From Arthrobacter rhizosphaerae (GTDB lineage Bacteria > Actinomycetota > Actinomycetes > Actinomycetales > Micrococcaceae), in the NCBI RefSeq assembly GCF_023062595.1, contig NZ_JALLAN010000004.1, positions 277,648-341,647 on the forward strand: 64,000 nt of DNA. The letters are read 5' to 3'. Numbering within the stretch: position 1 is the first letter of the stretch; each line of letters begins with the position of its first letter. The notes beneath the pieces were generated by a model that worked only from the letters and a program-made list of their open reading frames with translations, searched no databases and had not been told where the DNA came from. Below are positions 26,115 to 35,501 of this stretch, one piece after another. The translations under genes and the position numbers were made by a program.

Positions 26115-27089
26115 GTGAGCACCCAACTACCTGCCAAGGTTTCCGACGTCTTTGACCCTTCCCATTGGCGCACCGTGTCCGGCTTCGATGACTTCCAGGA
26201 CCTGACGTACCACCGGCAGGTAGAGCGTTCCGGCGACGGTACCGTGGTGCGGGACTTACCCACCGTCCGCATTGCCTTCGACCGTCCCGAAGTCCGCAAC
26301 GCCTTCCGCCCCGCAACAGTGGATGAGCTCTACCGGGCTATGGACCACGCGCGAATGACACCGGATGTGGCCACCGTCCTGCTCACCGGCAACGGGCCCT
26401 CCTCAAAGGACGGCGGGCACTCGTTCTGCTCCGGCGGCGATCAGCGGATCCGCGGCCGCGATGGTTACCGCTACGCGTTGAATGGCGCCTCAGGAGCAGC
26501 CGGGGAGTCCGCCGAACTCATCGACCCCGCCCGGGCGGGCCGCCTCCACATTTTGGAGGTGCAGCGCCTCATGCGCACCATGCCCAAGGTGGTAATCGCC
26601 GTCGTGAACGGCTGGGCTGCCGGTGGCGGCCACTCACTGCACGTGGTCTCAGACCTCACCATCGCTTCCCGCCAGCACGGCAAGTTCAAACAGACTGATG
26701 CCACGGTGGGAAGTTTCGATGCAGGCTACGGCTCCGCTCTGCTGGCCCGGCAAATCGGACAGAAGGCCGCCCGTGAAATCTTCTTCCTGGCCCGCGAGTA
26801 CTCCGCGGACGACATGGTCCGCATGGGCGCCGTGAATGAAGCCGTGGACCACGAGCGGCTCGAGGACGTTGCCCTCGAGTACGCCGCCGACATCGCCCGG
26901 CAGTCCCCCCAAGCCATCCGCATGCTTAAGTTTGCCTTCAACCTGGCGGACGACGGACTTGCCGGCCAGCAGGTGTTTGCGGGCGAAGCCACCCGGCTGG
27001 CCTACATGACGGACGAAGCCGTGGAGGGCAAGGAGGCCTTCCTGGAGAAGCGCGAACCGGACTGGTCACGGTTCCCGTATTACTTCTGA
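26115..27089 (+). CDS. menB: 1,4-dihydroxy-2-naphthoyl-CoA synthase
   Basis: Crotonase-fold enzyme closing the second ring in menaquinone synthesis (o-succinylbenzoyl-CoA to DHNA-CoA). The 324-residue length matches actinobacterial MenB. Motifs are TVRIAFDRPEVRNAFRPATVDEL, FCSGGDQRIRGRDGY, VVNGWAAGGGHSLHVVSDL and GSFDAGYGSALLARQIGQK, and the C-terminus ends EKREPDWSRFPYYF, which is very typical of MenB. Starts with GTG. menE and menA follow in the same direction. Confidence 0.96.
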   Translation: MSTQLPAKVSDVFDPSHWRTVSGFDDFQDLTYHRQVERSGDGTVVRDLPTVRIAFDRPEVRNAFRPATVDELYRAMDHARMTPDVATVLLTGNGPSSKDGGHSFCSGGDQRIRGRDGYRYALNGASGAAGESAELIDPARAGRLHILEVQRLMRTMPKVVIAVVNGWAAGGGHSLHVVSDLTIASRQHGKFKQTDATVGSFDAGYGSALLARQIGQKAAREIFFLAREYSADDMVRMGAVNEAVDHERLEDVALEYAADIARQSPQAIRMLKFAFNLADDGLAGQQVFAGEATRLAYMTDEAVEGKEAFLEKREPDWSRFPYYF

Positions 27090-27157
27090 CGCGCTTCTGA
27101 TGCCCACGCATCCGCTTCCAGCCCGCACGCTCCAGCCACAGTCGAAGGCAGACACCT

Positions 27158-28291
27158 GTGAACATTGAACCCGCGCTCAAGGCACTTGCAGCCGCCCTCC
27201 ATGGCGAGGGCCCCGCCGTCGAACTTTCCACGGCCCCGGACGGGAGCTTCCTTGTCTCTCCCGTCCAGACCCCGGGGTTCGATGACGCCGTGGTGGTGGT
27301 GCGGACCTCCGGTTCCACCGGGACGCCCAAGGCCGCAGTGCTGACGGTGGAGGCACTCGCAGCGTCTTCGATGGCAACGGCGCTGGCACTCAAGGGCGAA
27401 GGCCAGTGGTTGCTCGCACTGCCCGTCCAGTACGTGGCCGGGCTTCAGGTGCTGGTTCGTTCCCTGTTCGCAGGAACGCGCCCCTGGGCCATGGATCTCT
27501 CCGCCGGCTTCAATCCGGAGGCTTTCACTGCAGCCGCGCTGGAACTCACCGACAGGATCCGTTTCACCTCCCTGGTTCCCACGCAGCTGCAGCGGCTGCT
27601 GGACTCCCCTGCGCCCGAAACCCTTGCCGTTCTCCGCCGTTTCAACAGCATCCTCCTGGGCGGTGCTCCGGCGTCCGCAGAATTGCTGCACACAGCTCGG
27701 GACGCCGGGCTCCGGGTGGTGACTACCTACGGCTCCGCTGAGACCTGCGGCGGATGCGTGTACGACGGCGTTCCGATCGAAGGCGTGGAAGTGAAGGTTT
27801 CCGAGACCGGACGGATCCTCCTTGGCGGCGACATCGTTGCCGCCGGTTATCTCGATGATCCCGACCTCACCGCAGATGCGTTCATCGAGGAGGACGGCCT
27901 CCGCTGGTTCCGCACGAACGATCTGGGGTCCATCGATGCCGAAGGCATCCTGACCGTGCTGGGCAGGGCGGACGACGTCGTCATCACCGGAGGCGTCAAA
28001 GTCTCCGCCGCCCATGTGCAGTCAGAACTTGAAAAGCTCGACGGCGTCACGGCAGCTTTTGTGACCGGCGTCCCGTCCGCGGAGTGGGGGCAGGCTGTGG
28101 CTGCCTACGTTGCTGTTGCTGACAGCACACCCGCGGGGATCAGCGGCTTCACTGCCAGGCGCCAAGACCTCCTGGGACCCCTGGCGCCCAAGACGGTGCT
28201 GGCGGCGCCGGAACTGATCCTGTTGCCTAACGGAAAACCTGACCGCCTGGCTATGACGGAGTTGCTCAACCAGCTCCATCAGGGAAAGTAA
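27158..28291 (+). CDS. menE: o-succinylbenzoate-CoA ligase
   Basis: Adenylate-forming enzyme activating o-succinylbenzoate for MenB. The 377 residues match the short actinobacterial MenE. The AMP-binding P-loop is VRTSGSTGTPKAA (about 48-60); YGSAETCGG and WFRTNDLGSIDAEG mark the central region, and the late GRADDVVITGGVKVS plus LPNGKPDRLAM give the C-terminal lysine. Start GTG, with GAAGG about 9 bases upstream. It lies 68 bp after menB. Confidence 0.93.
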   Translation: MNIEPALKALAAALHGEGPAVELSTAPDGSFLVSPVQTPGFDDAVVVVRTSGSTGTPKAAVLTVEALAASSMATALALKGEGQWLLALPVQYVAGLQVLVRSLFAGTRPWAMDLSAGFNPEAFTAAALELTDRIRFTSLVPTQLQRLLDSPAPETLAVLRRFNSILLGGAPASAELLHTARDAGLRVVTTYGSAETCGGCVYDGVPIEGVEVKVSETGRILLGGDIVAAGYLDDPDLTADAFIEEDGLRWFRTNDLGSIDAEGILTVLGRADDVVITGGVKVSAAHVQSELEKLDGVTAAFVTGVPSAEWGQAVAAYVAVADSTPAGISGFTARRQDLLGPLAPKTVLAAPELILLPNGKPDRLAMTELLNQLHQGK

Positions 28292-28350
28292 AGTAGACCT
28301 GCAACCCGCTGCACGTCCGCAGCATCCTGAACCAACAAGAGGTACTCACT

Positions 28351-29232
28351 GTGGCAACAGCTGCCCAATGGATCCAAGGCGCCCGTCCGCGCACGCTGCC
28401 GGCGGCGATCGCTCCGGTACTGATCGGCACGGCTGCCGCTTTCGAGATGGGTGCCTTCCGGCCGGTAAACGCCGTTCTTGCCGGCGTGGTGGCACTGCTG
28501 CTGCAGATCGGCGTCAACTACGCGAACGACTACTCAGACGGCATTCGCGGCACCGATGAGGACCGTGTGGGGCCGCTGCGCCTTGTGGGGTCCGGGGCTG
28601 CCCACCCCGATCAGGTCAAGCACGCGGCGTTTGCAGCCTTTGCGCTGGCCATGCTGTGCGGACTGGCCCTGGTGATCATCACACAGGCCTGGTGGCTCAT
28701 CCTGGTGGGCCTGGGCTGCGTGCTGGCCGCCTGGGGCTACACGGGCGGGAAAAACCCGTATGGCTATCTGGGCCTGGGAGATGTCTTCGTGTTCGTCTTC
28801 TTCGGGCTTGTGGCCACTCTCGGCACAACATACACACAGGCTGGCCATGTGAACCTGGCTGCCATCATCGGCGCCATCGGCACCGGACTTATCGCTTGCG
28901 CCCTGCTGATGGCTAACAACGTCAGGGACATTCCCACAGACACCAAGGCCGGCAAGAAGACGCTGGCAGTTCGTCTCGGCGACAAGCACGCGCGCGAGAG
29001 CTACGTCCTGATGCTGGCCGTGGCCATCCTGCTGGTGGTGGTTCTCGCGCCCGGGCGTCCGTGGATGCTTCTTGTGCTTCTGCTCATCCCCGCCAGCCTC
29101 ATGCCGTCCTGGCTCATGATCAACGGACGGAAACGCAAGAGCCTCATCCCCGTTCTCAAACAGACGGGCCTGATCAACCTGGGATACAGCGTGCTGTTCT
29201 CCGCGGGCCTGGTACTCTCGCGGGGTGTCTAA
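28351..29232 (+). CDS. menA: 1,4-dihydroxy-2-naphthoate polyprenyltransferase
   Basis: Membrane prenyltransferase that joins the naphthoate head group to the isoprenoid tail, giving demethylmenaquinone. The 293-residue UbiA-family protein has about eight TM segments. The first Asp-rich motif is NYANDYSDGIRGTDEDR (about 55-71), and NNVRDIPTDTKAGKKTLAVRLG the second. The start is GTG after AGAGGT. Third menaquinone gene here, 59 bp after menE. Confidence 0.95.
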   Translation: MATAAQWIQGARPRTLPAAIAPVLIGTAAAFEMGAFRPVNAVLAGVVALLLQIGVNYANDYSDGIRGTDEDRVGPLRLVGSGAAHPDQVKHAAFAAFALAMLCGLALVIITQAWWLILVGLGCVLAAWGYTGGKNPYGYLGLGDVFVFVFFGLVATLGTTYTQAGHVNLAAIIGAIGTGLIACALLMANNVRDIPTDTKAGKKTLAVRLGDKHARESYVLMLAVAILLVVVLAPGRPWMLLVLLLIPASLMPSWLMINGRKRKSLIPVLKQTGLINLGYSVLFSAGLVLSRGV

Positions 29233-29256
29233 CGCCCGTTAAGTGCGTGAAACACC

Positions 29257-29565
29257 TCAGGCGTCCTTGGGGCGCTTGTCCATTTTCACAGTGACATCAG
29301 GATGGGCATCCACCAGGCTGTCCTCAGCGTTCGCGTCGTCCACTTCACCCGCAGTCCGGATCGGTTTGGCCCGGCCGGAGAGTCGCTCATGAACGGCTCC
29401 GACGGCGGCGTCCCGCTGCCTCTGGAAAAACAGGTAGCTGATGGCAAACGCGATGAGTCCCGCGCAGATCACGGACAGAATGGCGCCCAGCTCCAGCAGC
29501 TGGAAAAGCACGAACAATGGCACAAACAGTGCCAGACGGATCAGGGAGTATTTCAGGAAAGCCAC
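29257..29565 (-). CDS. DUF4229 small membrane protein
   Basis: A 102-residue protein with two hydrophobic helices (LIRLALFVPLFVLFQLLELG and LSVICAGLIAFAISYLFF) followed by a charged cytoplasmic tail with RQRDAAVGAVHERLSGR. This is the actinobacterial DUF4229 pattern; function unknown. It sits next to menA but on the opposite strand, converging with it. GTG start with TAAACT 6 bases upstream, so probably leaderless. Confidence 0.8.
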   Translation of the reverse strand: MAFLKYSLIRLALFVPLFVLFQLLELGAILSVICAGLIAFAISYLFFQRQRDAAVGAVHERLSGRAKPIRTAGEVDDANAEDSLVDAHPDVTVKMDKRPKDA

Positions 29566-29571
29566 TCTTCA

Positions 29572-29577
29572 AGTTTA
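29572..29577 (-). promoter_or_regulatory. -10 box TAAACT of a probable leaderless promoter
   Basis: TAAACT is 6 bases before the GTG of the DUF4229 gene. Confidence 0.5.
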
Positions 29578-29660
29578 GCGGCCCCGGAAGGCGCCTTTTA
29601 TCGGCGGGACCGGCCCCTCCCTGTGATGCAACCGTAGCCATGTGAAGGGCCCCCGGAGGC

Positions 29661-29666
29661 TAGACT
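29661..29666 (+). promoter_or_regulatory. -10 box TAGACT of a probable leaderless promoter
   Basis: TAGACT is 6 bases before the ATG at 29673; there is no Shine-Dalgarno sequence. Confidence 0.55.
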
Positions 29667-29672
29667 GAATGT

Positions 29673-30062
29673 ATGCCCCGCGTTCTGCTCGCCGTCGCCG
29701 TACTAACCATCGTTGTCTATGGTCTGGTTGACGTGATCCGGACCGATCGGCGGCTCACGCGTGGAATTTCCAAGCCTGCCTGGATCGTGGTGATGGTGGT
29801 CCTGCCGGTAATCGGCGCGGCGCTCTGGTTCATTTTTGGCCGCCCCCGTGGCAACCGTCCAGCGCAGCGGACCCTCCGGCACCCCACGGCACCCGATGAC
29901 GATCCCGAGTTCCTCCGTGCCCTGGAGCTCCGGCGCCGTAACCAGGCCGAGGCTGACCGGCTCAAGAAGCTCAAGGACCAGCTCGATGCACGGGAACAGA
30001 AGCGCGGCGACGGATCCGGCGACAGTCACGACGACGCCCAGGGCAACGACGAAGTTAAGTGA
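29673..30062 (+). CDS. PLDc_N-domain small membrane protein
   Basis: A 129-residue protein. Two TM helices (LLAVAVLTIVVYGLVDVI and WIVVMVVLPVIGAALWFIFG) with the intervening IRTDRRLTRGISKPAW match the phospholipase D nuclease N-terminal (PLDc_N) domain, which occurs alone as a membrane anchor. The C-terminal ~70 residues are charged and probably coiled (ALELRRRNQAEADRLKKLKD). Function unknown. It is divergent from the DUF4229 gene, and both have leaderless starts. Confidence 0.82.
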   Translation: MPRVLLAVAVLTIVVYGLVDVIRTDRRLTRGISKPAWIVVMVVLPVIGAALWFIFGRPRGNRPAQRTLRHPTAPDDDPEFLRALELRRRNQAEADRLKKLKDQLDAREQKRGDGSGDSHDDAQGNDEVK

Positions 30063-30184
30063 CCACACCAGCCCGGACTTAATGCTGGTCCGTATTTCGC
30101 GTCATAAAAAGCCAGTCGTCCCCGTGTAGCAGGCAGGGGGAAACTTCACCCTCGTCTAGCGAATCAGTGGATCCGGGGGCACTC

Positions 30185-30379
30185 ATGGAATCAGCGGTTG
30201 ATCTGGGGAATCGGTATGCGCACTACCGGCGGGCAATGTCCGGAACCCTTGACGCCGATATAGCACTGGCACTGACGTGGGACGTCCTGGACGCAGCCGG
30301 CCAAGCCTTGGAGTCAAGACGGCAAAGACTCTCCAGATGCCGGGATGCTAAAGCCCTGAGTACGAGTGAAGGCCGTTGA
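30185..30379 (+). CDS. Possible small hypothetical protein
   Basis: A 64-residue frame beginning ESAVDLGNRYAHYRRAMSG with a helical, Ala/Leu-rich middle. A weak GGGGG stretch precedes the ATG. I recognise no family. It overlaps the convergent ccsB by 32 bp, and its third-position GC is lower than its neighbours'. The 30063-30184 stretch holds only a weak hairpin (ACCAGC/GCTGGT, 30067-30089). May not be a gene. Confidence 0.25.
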   Translation: MESAVDLGNRYAHYRRAMSGTLDADIALALTWDVLDAAGQALESRRQRLSRCRDAKALSTSEGR

Positions 30380-31469
30380 AGAACTGGTTCACGATGGTGA
30401 AGTTGAAGACCACGCACAGGTAGCCGACGATCGACAGCCATGCAGCCCGCGTTCCGGTCCAGCCCCTCGTGGCCCGGGCGTGCAGGTATCCCGCGTAGAC
30501 AACCCAGATCACAAACGTCCAGACTTCCTTGGTGTCCCAACCCCAGAAACGGCCCCACGCCTTTTCGGCCCAGATAGCGCCAAACATCAACGTGAAGGTC
30601 CAGCCCACAAACGCAATCGCATTGATCCGGTAGGAAAGGTTTTCGAGGCTCAGCGCCGACGGCACCAGGCGCATAAAGCCAAGTTTGTCCGCTCCCCCGG
30701 AAGCAATGGTTTTTTGCCGATGGGCCTGCACCAGTTGCAGTGCGGACATGGCGAAGGTCAACGTGAAAAGCGCGGAGGACAGTACGGCGATGGAGACGTG
30801 GATGATCAGCCAGTAGCTTTGGAGGGCTGGGACGAGGTGGCCCACGGGGGTCATGTAGGCAGTGCCGGCGGCAACCAGCATGATGATCACAAGTCCGACC
30901 ACAAACGTGCCCAGGAACCGCAGGTCGCGGCGGATCAGCACCACCAGGAAGACCGCTATGGCCACAAAAGCGCCGGTGGTGAGGAACTCGTACATGTTTC
31001 CCCAAGGAACCCGCCCGGCCCCGAAGCCGCGGGTGAGCACTCCGACAGCATGGATCGAAGCTCCGAGGACCGTCAGCGCCACCGCCACACGGGCAGGAAC
31101 CCGGCGCTCGGCCCCATAGTGCATTCCGGCGTCAGCGGTCTGTCCAAGCCCTGATCCCGCACCTGCCGCGGAAACTGCTGACGACGGCCGCTCGGCCCGC
31201 CCAACAGGCCCGCTGACATCGGAGTCGGTACGGTCGGTACTTGCCTCCCGCACAGAGCCCGCTGTTACAGGAATTTTCGCTGCGGCAGGGGATGAAGCAG
31301 CCTCCAGGGCTTCGGCTGCTGCCGCTGCCTTGAGGTCCACCGCGCGGAGGGCCTTGCTGCTCTTCGCCAGATCCCAGGCGAAGGCTATGAAGGCAACCGT
31401 GTAAGTGCAGCCTGCCAGGAGCATAAAGAGCTCGCTGTAGAAGCCCATGGTTTCGTTGATGGGAAGCAT
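30348..31469 (-). CDS. ccsB: Cytochrome c biogenesis protein CcsB/ResC (System II)
   Basis: A 373-residue polytopic membrane protein that, with ResB, delivers and ligates haem to apocytochrome c outside the membrane. The tryptophan-rich haem-handling motif is KAWGRFWGWDTKEVWTF (about 290-306), and conserved His residues occur in SYWLIIHVSIAVLSS and HARATRGW. Residues about 45-115 form a low-complexity cytoplasmic insert. The ATG overlaps the resB stop by one base (TAATG). Last gene of the cytochrome c maturation operon. Confidence 0.93.
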   Translation of the reverse strand: MLPINETMGFYSELFMLLAGCTYTVAFIAFAWDLAKSSKALRAVDLKAAAAAEALEAASSPAAAKIPVTAGSVREASTDRTDSDVSGPVGRAERPSSAVSAAGAGSGLGQTADAGMHYGAERRVPARVAVALTVLGASIHAVGVLTRGFGAGRVPWGNMYEFLTTGAFVAIAVFLVVLIRRDLRFLGTFVVGLVIIMLVAAGTAYMTPVGHLVPALQSYWLIIHVSIAVLSSALFTLTFAMSALQLVQAHRQKTIASGGADKLGFMRLVPSALSLENLSYRINAIAFVGWTFTLMFGAIWAEKAWGRFWGWDTKEVWTFVIWVVYAGYLHARATRGWTGTRAAWLSIVGYLCVVFNFTIVNQFFNGLHSYSGL

Positions 31470-33331
31470 TACTGGTCCTTCTTATGCTCTGTCGAGCCTG
31501 CTGTTGACTGATTGACGTCTGCTGCGGGGGCTTTTGTGGCTGCGGTGGCTTCTGCTGCTTCGGTGGCCTCTGCACCGTCGGCACGTTTGGCCCCACCATT
31601 GTCCGCCTGCCCGCTGGGAACACTCTGGGAATCCTGGGAGGCCTTGGCGTCCTGGGATTCCAGGCCCCACTCCTCCACCAGCAACTGACGGATGGCCTGG
31701 GCTTCGCCGGCCAGCCGGTGGTCCTCACCTCGAGCCAGGAGTCCGTACTCCACCATGGTGCGGCCATCCTCGTGGGTGCCGGTACGGACCCAGACCCTCC
31801 GCCGGTTCACGTAGAGGGAAGTGACCAGCCCTGCCACGGCCAGCAGCGCAAAGATCAGAGCGTAGAGCTGCCCCGGATTGTGATGGATGTCGACGCCGAT
31901 GTAGCGCTTCACACCGTCGAAAGTAATGGATCCCTTGCCGTCCGGCAACGTTTGGCTGGTTCCGGGCTTGAGGGTGATGCCGCCGGCGTCAAGGTTCCGG
32001 GCGTTGAGCGGCTTCAATTCCTTGACGTCGAGTTCGAAGACGTTCTGTGGATCTCCGTTGTCCAATCCAAGGTCACCGAAAAAGGAGCTTAGTGTCAGCG
32101 TTGGATTGAGGAGGTCGGGATACTCACTGAAGGAAATGCCGTCCTGCGTGACGGCCTCAGTGGGAAGGAAGAACCCGACGAAGCCCAACTGGTCAGGTTT
32201 GGCGTCGGGGACCTTGATTACCACTGAGGAGTAGTAATTATCTCCCTGCAACCGTCCCACCACCGGACCCTGGAACGCCACGTTTCCCTGCCCGTCGCGG
32301 ATGGTGACCAAAGGCGCGTAGCCGTTACCGGTGAGATAGACACTGGTGCCGCCCAGGCTTACAGGATCGTTAACCTTGAGAACTTCCTGCTGTTCCGGGG
32401 CGTCCGGTGATTCCTTGGTGGTGACGTCGGCCTTGAAGTCGATTGGCTGGCCGATCTTGCCTTGCGATTCCAAGTCGAAGGTGGCCCGGAACTTGTCCAG
32501 CCGCATGGAGTAGGGCTGGAGCTGGCTGCTCTGGAAGTTGGTGCCCGGCGTGAACTGGTCGTATCCCACGAGGGTGTTGACGAAGGTATCGCCTTCCACC
32601 AAGATGCGCTGCCCGCTGTAACCGAACAGTCCGCCGGCTGCCACGGAGACGAGCACTCCGATCAGGGACGTATGGAAAACGAGGTTTCCGACTTCCTTCA
32701 GGAAGCCGCGCTCGGCCCCCAAAGACGGCTGCGCGCCGTCGTCGTCCCTCACCTCAACACGGTAGCCGCGTTTCTTCAGCAGGCCGGCGGCGTCGTCAAC
32801 AGCGCGCGACGCCGGGATCCCGGCGTCCGCCGGAATCACCAGGGTGCCGTATTCGGGCAGGCGGGAAAGACGTTTCGGTGTCCGCGGAGGCTGGGAACGC
32901 ATGGCCTTGTAGTGCGCTATTGCACGTGGCACTACGCAGCCGATCAGCGAGATGAACAGCAGGATGTAAATGGCGGAGAACCATGCGGAGGAGTACACAT
33001 CGAAGAGCTGGAGGGCGTCCAGTACCTTGCCCAAATCCCCGTCGTTCTTGATGCGCTGGGTAACGATTGAAGGGTTGGCCGGCCGTTGCGGGAACAGGGA
33101 ACCGGGCACGGCAGCCACCGCCAGGAGGAGGAGCAGGAACAGGGCCGTGCGCATGCTGGTGAGCTGCGTCCATGCCCAGCGAAGCGTACCTTTGACGCCA
33201 AGAGCAGGGAGGGCAGCTTCAGCTTTGGCCGCGGCAACAGGATTGGCCGCGGGTTCGGCGGTGTCCTTGGGTGCCTTTTGGCTGGCCGCCGTCTCCGGAG
33301 AGTTCTTCTGTTCTTTCACACGCTCGCTCAT
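31469..33331 (-). CDS. resB: Cytochrome c biogenesis protein ResB
   Basis: A 620-residue System II haem-export partner. I start at the ATG at 33331, which overlaps the ccdA stop by one base (TGATG). TM segments lie around 63-83 (TALFLLLLLAVAAVPGSLFP), 122-140, 210-230 and near 480-500, with a large extracytoplasmic region between. SSAWFSAIYILLFISLIGCVVPR and FHTSLIGVLVSVAAGGLFGY are ResB-typical. The N-terminal ~50 and C-terminal ~100 residues are Ala/Glu/Lys-rich and probably disordered. Confidence 0.93.
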   Translation of the reverse strand: MSERVKEQKNSPETAASQKAPKDTAEPAANPVAAAKAEAALPALGVKGTLRWAWTQLTSMRTALFLLLLLAVAAVPGSLFPQRPANPSIVTQRIKNDGDLGKVLDALQLFDVYSSAWFSAIYILLFISLIGCVVPRAIAHYKAMRSQPPRTPKRLSRLPEYGTLVIPADAGIPASRAVDDAAGLLKKRGYRVEVRDDDGAQPSLGAERGFLKEVGNLVFHTSLIGVLVSVAAGGLFGYSGQRILVEGDTFVNTLVGYDQFTPGTNFQSSQLQPYSMRLDKFRATFDLESQGKIGQPIDFKADVTTKESPDAPEQQEVLKVNDPVSLGGTSVYLTGNGYAPLVTIRDGQGNVAFQGPVVGRLQGDNYYSSVVIKVPDAKPDQLGFVGFFLPTEAVTQDGISFSEYPDLLNPTLTLSSFFGDLGLDNGDPQNVFELDVKELKPLNARNLDAGGITLKPGTSQTLPDGKGSITFDGVKRYIGVDIHHNPGQLYALIFALLAVAGLVTSLYVNRRRVWVRTGTHEDGRTMVEYGLLARGEDHRLAGEAQAIRQLLVEEWGLESQDAKASQDSQSVPSGQADNGGAKRADGAEATEAAEATAATKAPAADVNQSTAGSTEHKKDQ

Positions 33332-34086
33332 CAGATTGGCAACTTCACATCGGTTTGGAACCAGTACTGCAACCCGGTGACCCAGGCCCCCCACAGGCCG
33401 GTGGCCATCAGCAGGCCGAGCACGATCAGAATTCCTCCGCCGATCCGCTGGATGGCGAGACGGTGTGTACGGAAGAAGGACATCACACCGATTCCCCTGC
33501 GGACCGCCAATGCAATCAGAAGGAACGGAATGCCCAGGCCGAGGCTGTACACAAAAGCCAGGAAGGCCCCCTTCGCGGCAGAGGAACCGCCGGAAAGGCT
33601 AAGGAGCTGCACGGCCGAGTACGTGGGGCCGATGCACGGAGCCCAGCCCAGCCCGAACGTAATTCCCAGTAAGGGCGCACCCCACAGCCCTGCCGGCGGC
33701 TTGGCATGAATCTTGGCATCCCGCTGGAGCCAGCCGAACCCACCCATGAACACCACACCCATCACGATGACCAGGAGGCCAAGAATCTGGGTGATCCAGG
33801 CGTTTTCCGGACCAGTGATCAGGGTTCCGAGTTGGCCGAAGGCGCCGCCCAAGAGGACAAAGATGGCAGAGAAACCCAGCACGAACAAGCCGATGCCCGC
33901 CAGCATCCGGCCGCGCTTCTGCTTCTGCAGGTCCACGCCGGTAAGCCCTGTGACGTAGCCCAGATAGCCCGGGACCAGCGGCAGCACGCACGGCGAGAGA
34001 AAAGAGACCAGTCCTGCCAGCAGCGCCACAGGGATGGCAAGCAGGAGCGATCCATTCAGGATGGCTTCGGCAAAAGGACTGTTCAC
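33331..34086 (-). CDS. ccdA: CcdA-type thiol:disulfide interchange membrane protein
   Basis: A 251-residue protein with six TM segments that carries reducing equivalents across the membrane to the thioredoxin-like partner for apocytochrome c reduction. Redox Cys motifs are FLSPCVLPLVPGYLGYVTGL near 30 and GWAPCIGPTYSAVQLL near 165. It lies 13 bp after the thioredoxin-like lipoprotein gene and overlaps resB. Confidence 0.95.
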   Translation of the reverse strand: MNSPFAEAILNGSLLLAIPVALLAGLVSFLSPCVLPLVPGYLGYVTGLTGVDLQKQKRGRMLAGIGLFVLGFSAIFVLLGGAFGQLGTLITGPENAWITQILGLLVIVMGVVFMGGFGWLQRDAKIHAKPPAGLWGAPLLGITFGLGWAPCIGPTYSAVQLLSLSGGSSAAKGAFLAFVYSLGLGIPFLLIALAVRRGIGVMSFFRTHRLAIQRIGGGILIVLGLLMATGLWGAWVTGLQYWFQTDVKLPI

Positions 34087-34099
34087 TGGGAAACCGCCG

Positions 34100-34720
34100 C
34101 TACTCAGCCGCGGCCGCGGCGATGAGGGCCTTCAAAGTGCCTTTTTCGATTTCCCCGAGGACGCGGGAAGCCACCCTGCCACCCTTGTCCAGGACGAGCG
34201 TGGTGGGAACAGCCCCAGGCGGAACCAGGCCTGAAACGGCCAGGAGGACTCCCCCATCCTTATCGTTGAAGCTGGGGTAGGTCAGGCCGAACGTCTTATC
34301 GAACGCCTCTGCCGTCGCTTTTTCGTCCCTCAGGTTGACGCCGAAGAACTGCACACCCTGATCTTTGAACTCCTGGTGCAGTTCTTCCAACAGGGGCGCT
34401 TCCACACGGCATGGCGCGCAGGCTGCGAACCAGAAGTTGAGCACAGTGACCTTGCCCAAGAGGTCCGCGGGTTCAACGGTGGAGCCATCGAACAAGGCCC
34501 CCTTGATAACCACGGCTGCCTTGCGGTCCTCGGCTGCGAACTCTGTAACGGAGCCATCCCCCGCAACATAGTTCTTGTTGTCCCCTGCCCTGGCCTGCTT
34601 GGCCAAAGCGTCTTCCTGCGCACAAGCAGACAGGCCAAGGGTGAGAGCGGCCAAGGCCGCACCACCGGCTGCCAGGACGCTGCGGCGTGAGGTGTTGGGG
34701 TTGGAGTTTGGGCCTTGCAT
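34100..34720 (-). CDS. TlpA/ResA-type thiol-disulfide reductase lipoprotein
   Basis: A 206-residue exported thioredoxin-fold protein. The N-terminus has TSRRSVLAAGGAALA (Tat-like) and lipobox LSAC. The catalytic motif is FWFAACAPCRVEAPLLEEL (CAPC near 100-103), with the cis-Pro loop GAVPTTLVLD. It should reduce the CXXCH cysteines of apocytochrome c with electrons from CcdA. It starts 2 bp after the stop of the histidine phosphatase gene, so all five genes are one unit. Confidence 0.92.
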   Translation of the reverse strand: MQGPNSNPNTSRRSVLAAGGAALAALTLGLSACAQEDALAKQARAGDNKNYVAGDGSVTEFAAEDRKAAVVIKGALFDGSTVEPADLLGKVTVLNFWFAACAPCRVEAPLLEELHQEFKDQGVQFFGVNLRDEKATAEAFDKTFGLTYPSFNDKDGGVLLAVSGLVPPGAVPTTLVLDKGGRVASRVLGEIEKGTLKALIAAAAAE

Positions 34721-34722
34721 GC

Positions 34723-35388
34723 TCAGGCTCCAGGGGTGTTGGAGGCACCCGGAAGGAGTGCTGCGGCGGGCTCGGTGTAATCGACGCGCACCAGTGCACC
34801 CTCGTGGTCAAAAACAAGGGACGTGAGGGAGGTCAGGGTGCACTCACGCTTTCGTGGATCGTGCCAGAGCGGCTTGCCTTCTGCGCTGAGCCTGGTGGCC
34901 CAGATGGGGAGCTGGTGTGCCACGAGAATCGCCTCTGCACCGTCTCCGCCCAGTTCCAGTGCCTTGAGCCTGGCATCCTGGACTGCAGCCATCACGCGGT
35001 GGGCCTGCTCTTTGTACGGCTCACCCCAGGAAGGGCGGAAAGGATTGACAAGGCGCGGCCAGTGCTTTGGCCTGCGGAGCTCTGCCTTAGTGACCTTCAT
35101 GCCTTCAAAGTAGTTTTCGGCTTCGATGATGCGATCTTCGACGGCGATGTCCAGCCTGAGCGCCTCGGAAATCGGGAGCGCCGTTTCCTGGGCCCGGGTC
35201 AGCGGTGACGCGGCAAGGTAGACGATGTTGGCCCCATGCGAAGCCCGCTCACTGAAGTGCTCCGCCAGGGTGCGCGCCATCTCCCGTCCAAGCTCCGAGA
35301 GATGAAACTCGGGCAGGCGTCCATAGAGGACTCCGGCTGGATTGTGGACTTCGCCATGGCGAAGCAAATGAACGGTTGCTTGGGGCAT
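34723..35388 (-). CDS. Histidine phosphatase family protein (phosphoglycerate-mutase-like)
   Basis: A 221-residue cytoplasmic enzyme. The phosphohistidine motif is HLLRHGEVHNP (His near 11), with Arg and Glu ligands in LAASPLTRAQETALPI and the second His in ILVAHQLPIWATRLSAE. It is a phosphatase rather than a glycolytic mutase by length. It heads the cytochrome c maturation operon, which is common in actinobacteria; its link to that process is unclear. Confidence 0.9.
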   Translation of the reverse strand: MPQATVHLLRHGEVHNPAGVLYGRLPEFHLSELGREMARTLAEHFSERASHGANIVYLAASPLTRAQETALPISEALRLDIAVEDRIIEAENYFEGMKVTKAELRRPKHWPRLVNPFRPSWGEPYKEQAHRVMAAVQDARLKALELGGDGAEAILVAHQLPIWATRLSAEGKPLWHDPRKRECTLTSLTSLVFDHEGALVRVDYTEPAAALLPGASNTPGA

Positions 35389-35501
35389 GTATACCAGTTT
35401 CTCAAAGATGACGGGCGATCTGAAATCTTCTACAAGAAGTAGAACTAGAGGCCTCGAAAAAAAGTTCCGCCCAATCGGAATAAAAGATGCAAATGCATGT
35501 T

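Noticed and set aside
30067..30089. ACCAGC/GCTGGT hairpin as terminator of the PLDc_N gene
   Set aside because: Only a 6-bp stem and no T-run; too weak to list as a terminator.
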